From contig JAPLLP010000263.1 of the NCBI GenBank assembly GCA_026387515.1, forward strand, positions 1-8,402: DNA of 8,402 bases. The letters run 5' to 3'. The translations under genes and the position numbers were made by a program. This DNA comes from Candidatus Omnitrophota bacterium (lineage in GTDB: Bacteria > Omnitrophota > Koll11 > Gygaellales > Profunditerraquicolaceae). Shown here one piece after another: positions 6,516 to 8,402 of this stretch; position 1 is the stretch's first letter, and the number at the start of each line of letters is the position of its first letter. The notes below the pieces were generated by a model that did no database searches, was not told the origin of the DNA, and was given only the letters and a program-made list of their open reading frames with translations.

Positions 6516-8176
6516 CCGGTGCACAAATTATACTTGAATGTTTAAAGCGCGAAGGCGTGCAGGTAATGTTTGGTTATCCCGGCGGTCAGGTCCTGCCATT
6601 CTTCGATAAACTTTATGATACGGATTTCAATTTTATCCTGACCCGCCATGAGCAAGGGGCTGCGCACGCGGCTGATGGTTATGCCCGCGTAACCGGCAAG
6701 GTGGGTGTTTGTGTGGCAACTTCAGGCCCCGGAGCGACTAATCTCATTACGGGGTTAGCTAACGCCTATATGGATTCTATCCCGGTGGTGGCGATTACCG
6801 GGCAGGTGAAGACCTCTTTGATCGGAAACGATGCCTTTCAGGAGGCGGATGTTACCGGCATCACCCGGCCGGTGACCAAACATAATTATTTGGTGAAGGA
6901 CGTCAAGGACCTGGCGCGCATTACGCGCGAGGCCTTTTATATTGCTTCTACCGGCCGTCCCGGACCGGTGCTGATTGATTTGCCTTCTGATGTGCAGATT
7001 CAAGAAACAGAATTTATCTGGCCGGAGGAGGTAAATATCCGCAGCTACAAACCCACATATTTTGGCCATCCGGGGCAGATAAAAAAAGCAGCCAAGCTTA
7101 TCCGCCAGGCCAAAAAGCCGTTGATTTATGCCGGGGGCGGGATTATTACTTCAGGCGCGCACCATGAACTAAGAGAATTAGCTGAGAAGATCCAGGCGCC
7201 GGTTACCTGGACGCTGATGGGTATCGGTGGATTCCCGGCCACGCATAAACTTGCCCTTGGGATGCTGGGTATGCATGGTACGGCATATGCTAATTACGCT
7301 ACTATGGATTCCGACTTGATCATCGCGGTGGGCGCGCGTTTTGACGACCGCGTCACCGGCAGGATCGATGCCTTTGCGCCCGGAGCAAAAGTCATACATA
7401 TTGATATCGATCCTTCTTCTATCAGTAAGAATATTGAGGTGGATATTCCGATAGTTGGCGACGCGAAAAACATTTTAGGGCAGTTGCTCGAAGAGATAAA
7501 AGGCACGCCAGATACCTCGGAGTGGCTTAAGGTGGTTGATGCCTGGAAGAAGAAATATCCTCTTACCTATAAGAATGGAGATAAGATAAAACCGCAGTTT
7601 GTCATTGAACAGATAGATGCTGTGACTGGTGGCCAGGCGATTATTACTACCGAGGTGGGACAAAACCAGATGTGGGCGGCGCAGTGGTATAAATATACCC
7701 AGCCGCGTACTTTTATTTCTTCGGGAGGTTTAGGCACTATGGGTTTTGGTTTTCCCGCGGCTATGGGCGCGAAATTAGGCCGGCCTGACAAAATAGTTTT
7801 TGATATCGCCGGTGATGGCTCTATCCAGATGAATATCCAGGAACTGGCAACTTGCGTGTGTAATAAGATCCACGTGAAAGTGGCGATACTGAATAACGGA
7901 TATTTAGGTATGGTGAGGCAGTGGCAGGAACTTTTTTATAAGAAACGTTATTCTCAAACCCGCTTGCATAATCCGGATTTTGTCAAGGTTGCGGAGGCCT
8001 ACGGTGCAGTGGGTATCCGGGTTACCAAAAGAGAAGAGGTGCGCCCGGCCATTGAAAGAGCCATTTCAACCGAGAACACGGTATTTATTGATTTTCAGAT
8101 CGAGCCGGAAGAGAACGTTTTTCCCATGGTCCCGGCTGGCGAGGCCATTAATAAGCTGATCGGAGGGCTCGCATAA
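6512..8176 (+). CDS. ilvB: Acetolactate synthase (acetohydroxyacid synthase) large catalytic subunit
   Basis: Condenses pyruvate with a second pyruvate or 2-ketobutyrate to give acetolactate or acetohydroxybutyrate, the first shared step of branched-chain amino acid synthesis. ThDP-, Mg- and FAD-dependent; works with the small subunit encoded next. At 554 residues it is of normal length. The N-terminal pyrimidine-binding domain has [11 protein letters not shown], the catalytic Glu47 in [15 protein letters not shown] and [20 protein letters not shown] carries Gln110. The central FAD-binding domain includes [11 protein letters not shown] (284-294). The C-terminal domain has [17 protein letters not shown] and the ThDP motif GDGSIQM (434-440) through NN (461-462), then GMVRQWQ with Trp471. 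Lys100 follows GQV, where plant enzymes have the sulfonylurea-contact Pro. The ATG overlaps the ilvD stop (ATGA), with AAGGGAG at 6495-6501, giving translational coupling. The stop overlaps the next start by one base. Confidence 0.97.
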   Translation: MTGAQIILECLKREGVQVMFGYPGGQVLPFFDKLYDTDFNFILTRHEQGAAHAADGYARVTGKVGVCVATSGPGATNLITGLANAYMDSIPVVAITGQVKTSLIGNDAFQEADVTGITRPVTKHNYLVKDVKDLARITREAFYIASTGRPGPVLIDLPSDVQIQETEFIWPEEVNIRSYKPTYFGHPGQIKKAAKLIRQAKKPLIYAGGGIITSGAHHELRELAEKIQAPVTWTLMGIGGFPATHKLALGMLGMHGTAYANYATMDSDLIIAVGARFDDRVTGRIDAFAPGAKVIHIDIDPSSISKNIEVDIPIVGDAKNILGQLLEEIKGTPDTSEWLKVVDAWKKKYPLTYKNGDKIKPQFVIEQIDAVTGGQAIITTEVGQNQMWAAQWYKYTQPRTFISSGGLGTMGFGFPAAMGAKLGRPDKIVFDIAGDGSIQMNIQELATCVCNKIHVKVAILNNGYLGMVRQWQELFYKKRYSQTRLHNPDFVKVAEAYGAVGIRVTKREEVRPAIERAISTENTVFIDFQIEPEENVFPMVPAGEAINKLIGGLA

Positions 8177-8402
8177 TGAGGCATACGATATCGGTTTTAG
8201 TGGAGAATAAATTCGGGGTACTGGCGCGGGTCGCCGGGTTATTCAGCGCGCGCGGGTATAATATCGCCTCCTTATCGGTAAGCGAGACACTCGACCCGTC
8301 CATTTCTTATATGACTATTGTGGTTGAGGTAAAAGACGAAAAGATACTGGAGCAGATCAAGAAGCAGTTGAATAAACTTATTGACGTGGTCACGGTTACC
8401 GA
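8176..8402 (+). CDS. ilvN: Acetolactate synthase small regulatory subunit, 3' end beyond window
   Basis: Regulatory subunit of acetohydroxyacid synthase, which stimulates the large subunit and usually carries the valine feedback site. Only 75 codons plus two bases are visible. The translation begins [20 protein letters not shown], followed by [18 protein letters not shown] and SYMTIVVEV, the classic N-terminal ACT domain (residues 3 to about 75). The Gly of the NKFGVL turn and the Asn of GYNIASL, typical of the valine-binding region, are present, so feedback inhibition is plausible. The ATG shares its A with the ilvB stop (TAATG), and GGAGG at 8162-8166 sits 9 nt upstream inside ilvB, so it is tightly coupled to the large subunit. 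The gene is named ilvN or ilvH in different species, and the symbol choice is arbitrary. ilvC or leuA could follow outside the window, but that is not visible. Confidence 0.95.
   Translation, partial: MRHTISVLVENKFGVLARVAGLFSARGYNIASLSVSETLDPSISYMTIVVEVKDEKILEQIKKQLNKLIDVVTVT

Overview
The window is a compact bacterial chromosomal segment with every gene on the + strand. It carries seven protein genes, two of them cut by the window edges: metK (3' part), ahcY, a phosphofructokinase gene (pfkA), a divergent class II aldolase gene, ilvD, ilvB and the first 75 codons of the acetolactate synthase small subunit. All are housekeeping metabolic genes with clear family signatures. Base composition looks close to even and codon use similar across the window, with nothing suggesting phage or recent foreign gene content. 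The organism is bacterial, probably a free-living or anaerobic lineage making its own branched-chain amino acids. The short (Thermotoga/archaeal-like) SAH hydrolase, the 550-residue ilvD type and the unusual aldolase would fit a deep or candidate phylum such as Omnitrophota, but that placement is a guess.

Layout. Bases 1-2300 hold metK and ahcY, 17 bp apart, two steps of the activated methyl cycle: SAM synthesis and removal of S-adenosylhomocysteine. Bases 2301-2448 are the longest gap and are almost filled by a 144-bp imperfect palindrome with 11-bp perfect ends, probably a MITE- or REP-like repeat, whose right end touches the pfkA start codon. Bases 2449-4796 hold pfkA and the aldolase-like gene, together likely the phosphofructokinase and aldolase steps of glycolysis. 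Bases 4857-8402 hold ilvD-ilvB-ilvN/H, overlapping by 4 bp and 1 bp, a classic translationally coupled branched-chain amino acid operon that presumably continues past the right edge.

The most interesting signal is a 45-nt direct repeat found twice, immediately before the aldolase gene and immediately before ilvD. The copies differ at two positions. Each folds into two consecutive hairpins, and the second ends at the Shine-Dalgarno sequence. One difference lies in an apical loop. The other, together with the base just after the repeat, forms a compensatory U-A to C-G change in the second stem. This suggests a conserved RNA structure, either a cis-regulatory leader or a structured intergenic repeat, that I do not recognise. 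Two protein-level oddities also stand out: Asn in place of the usual Mg-binding Asp of the PFK GGDG motif, and altered motifs in the aldolase.
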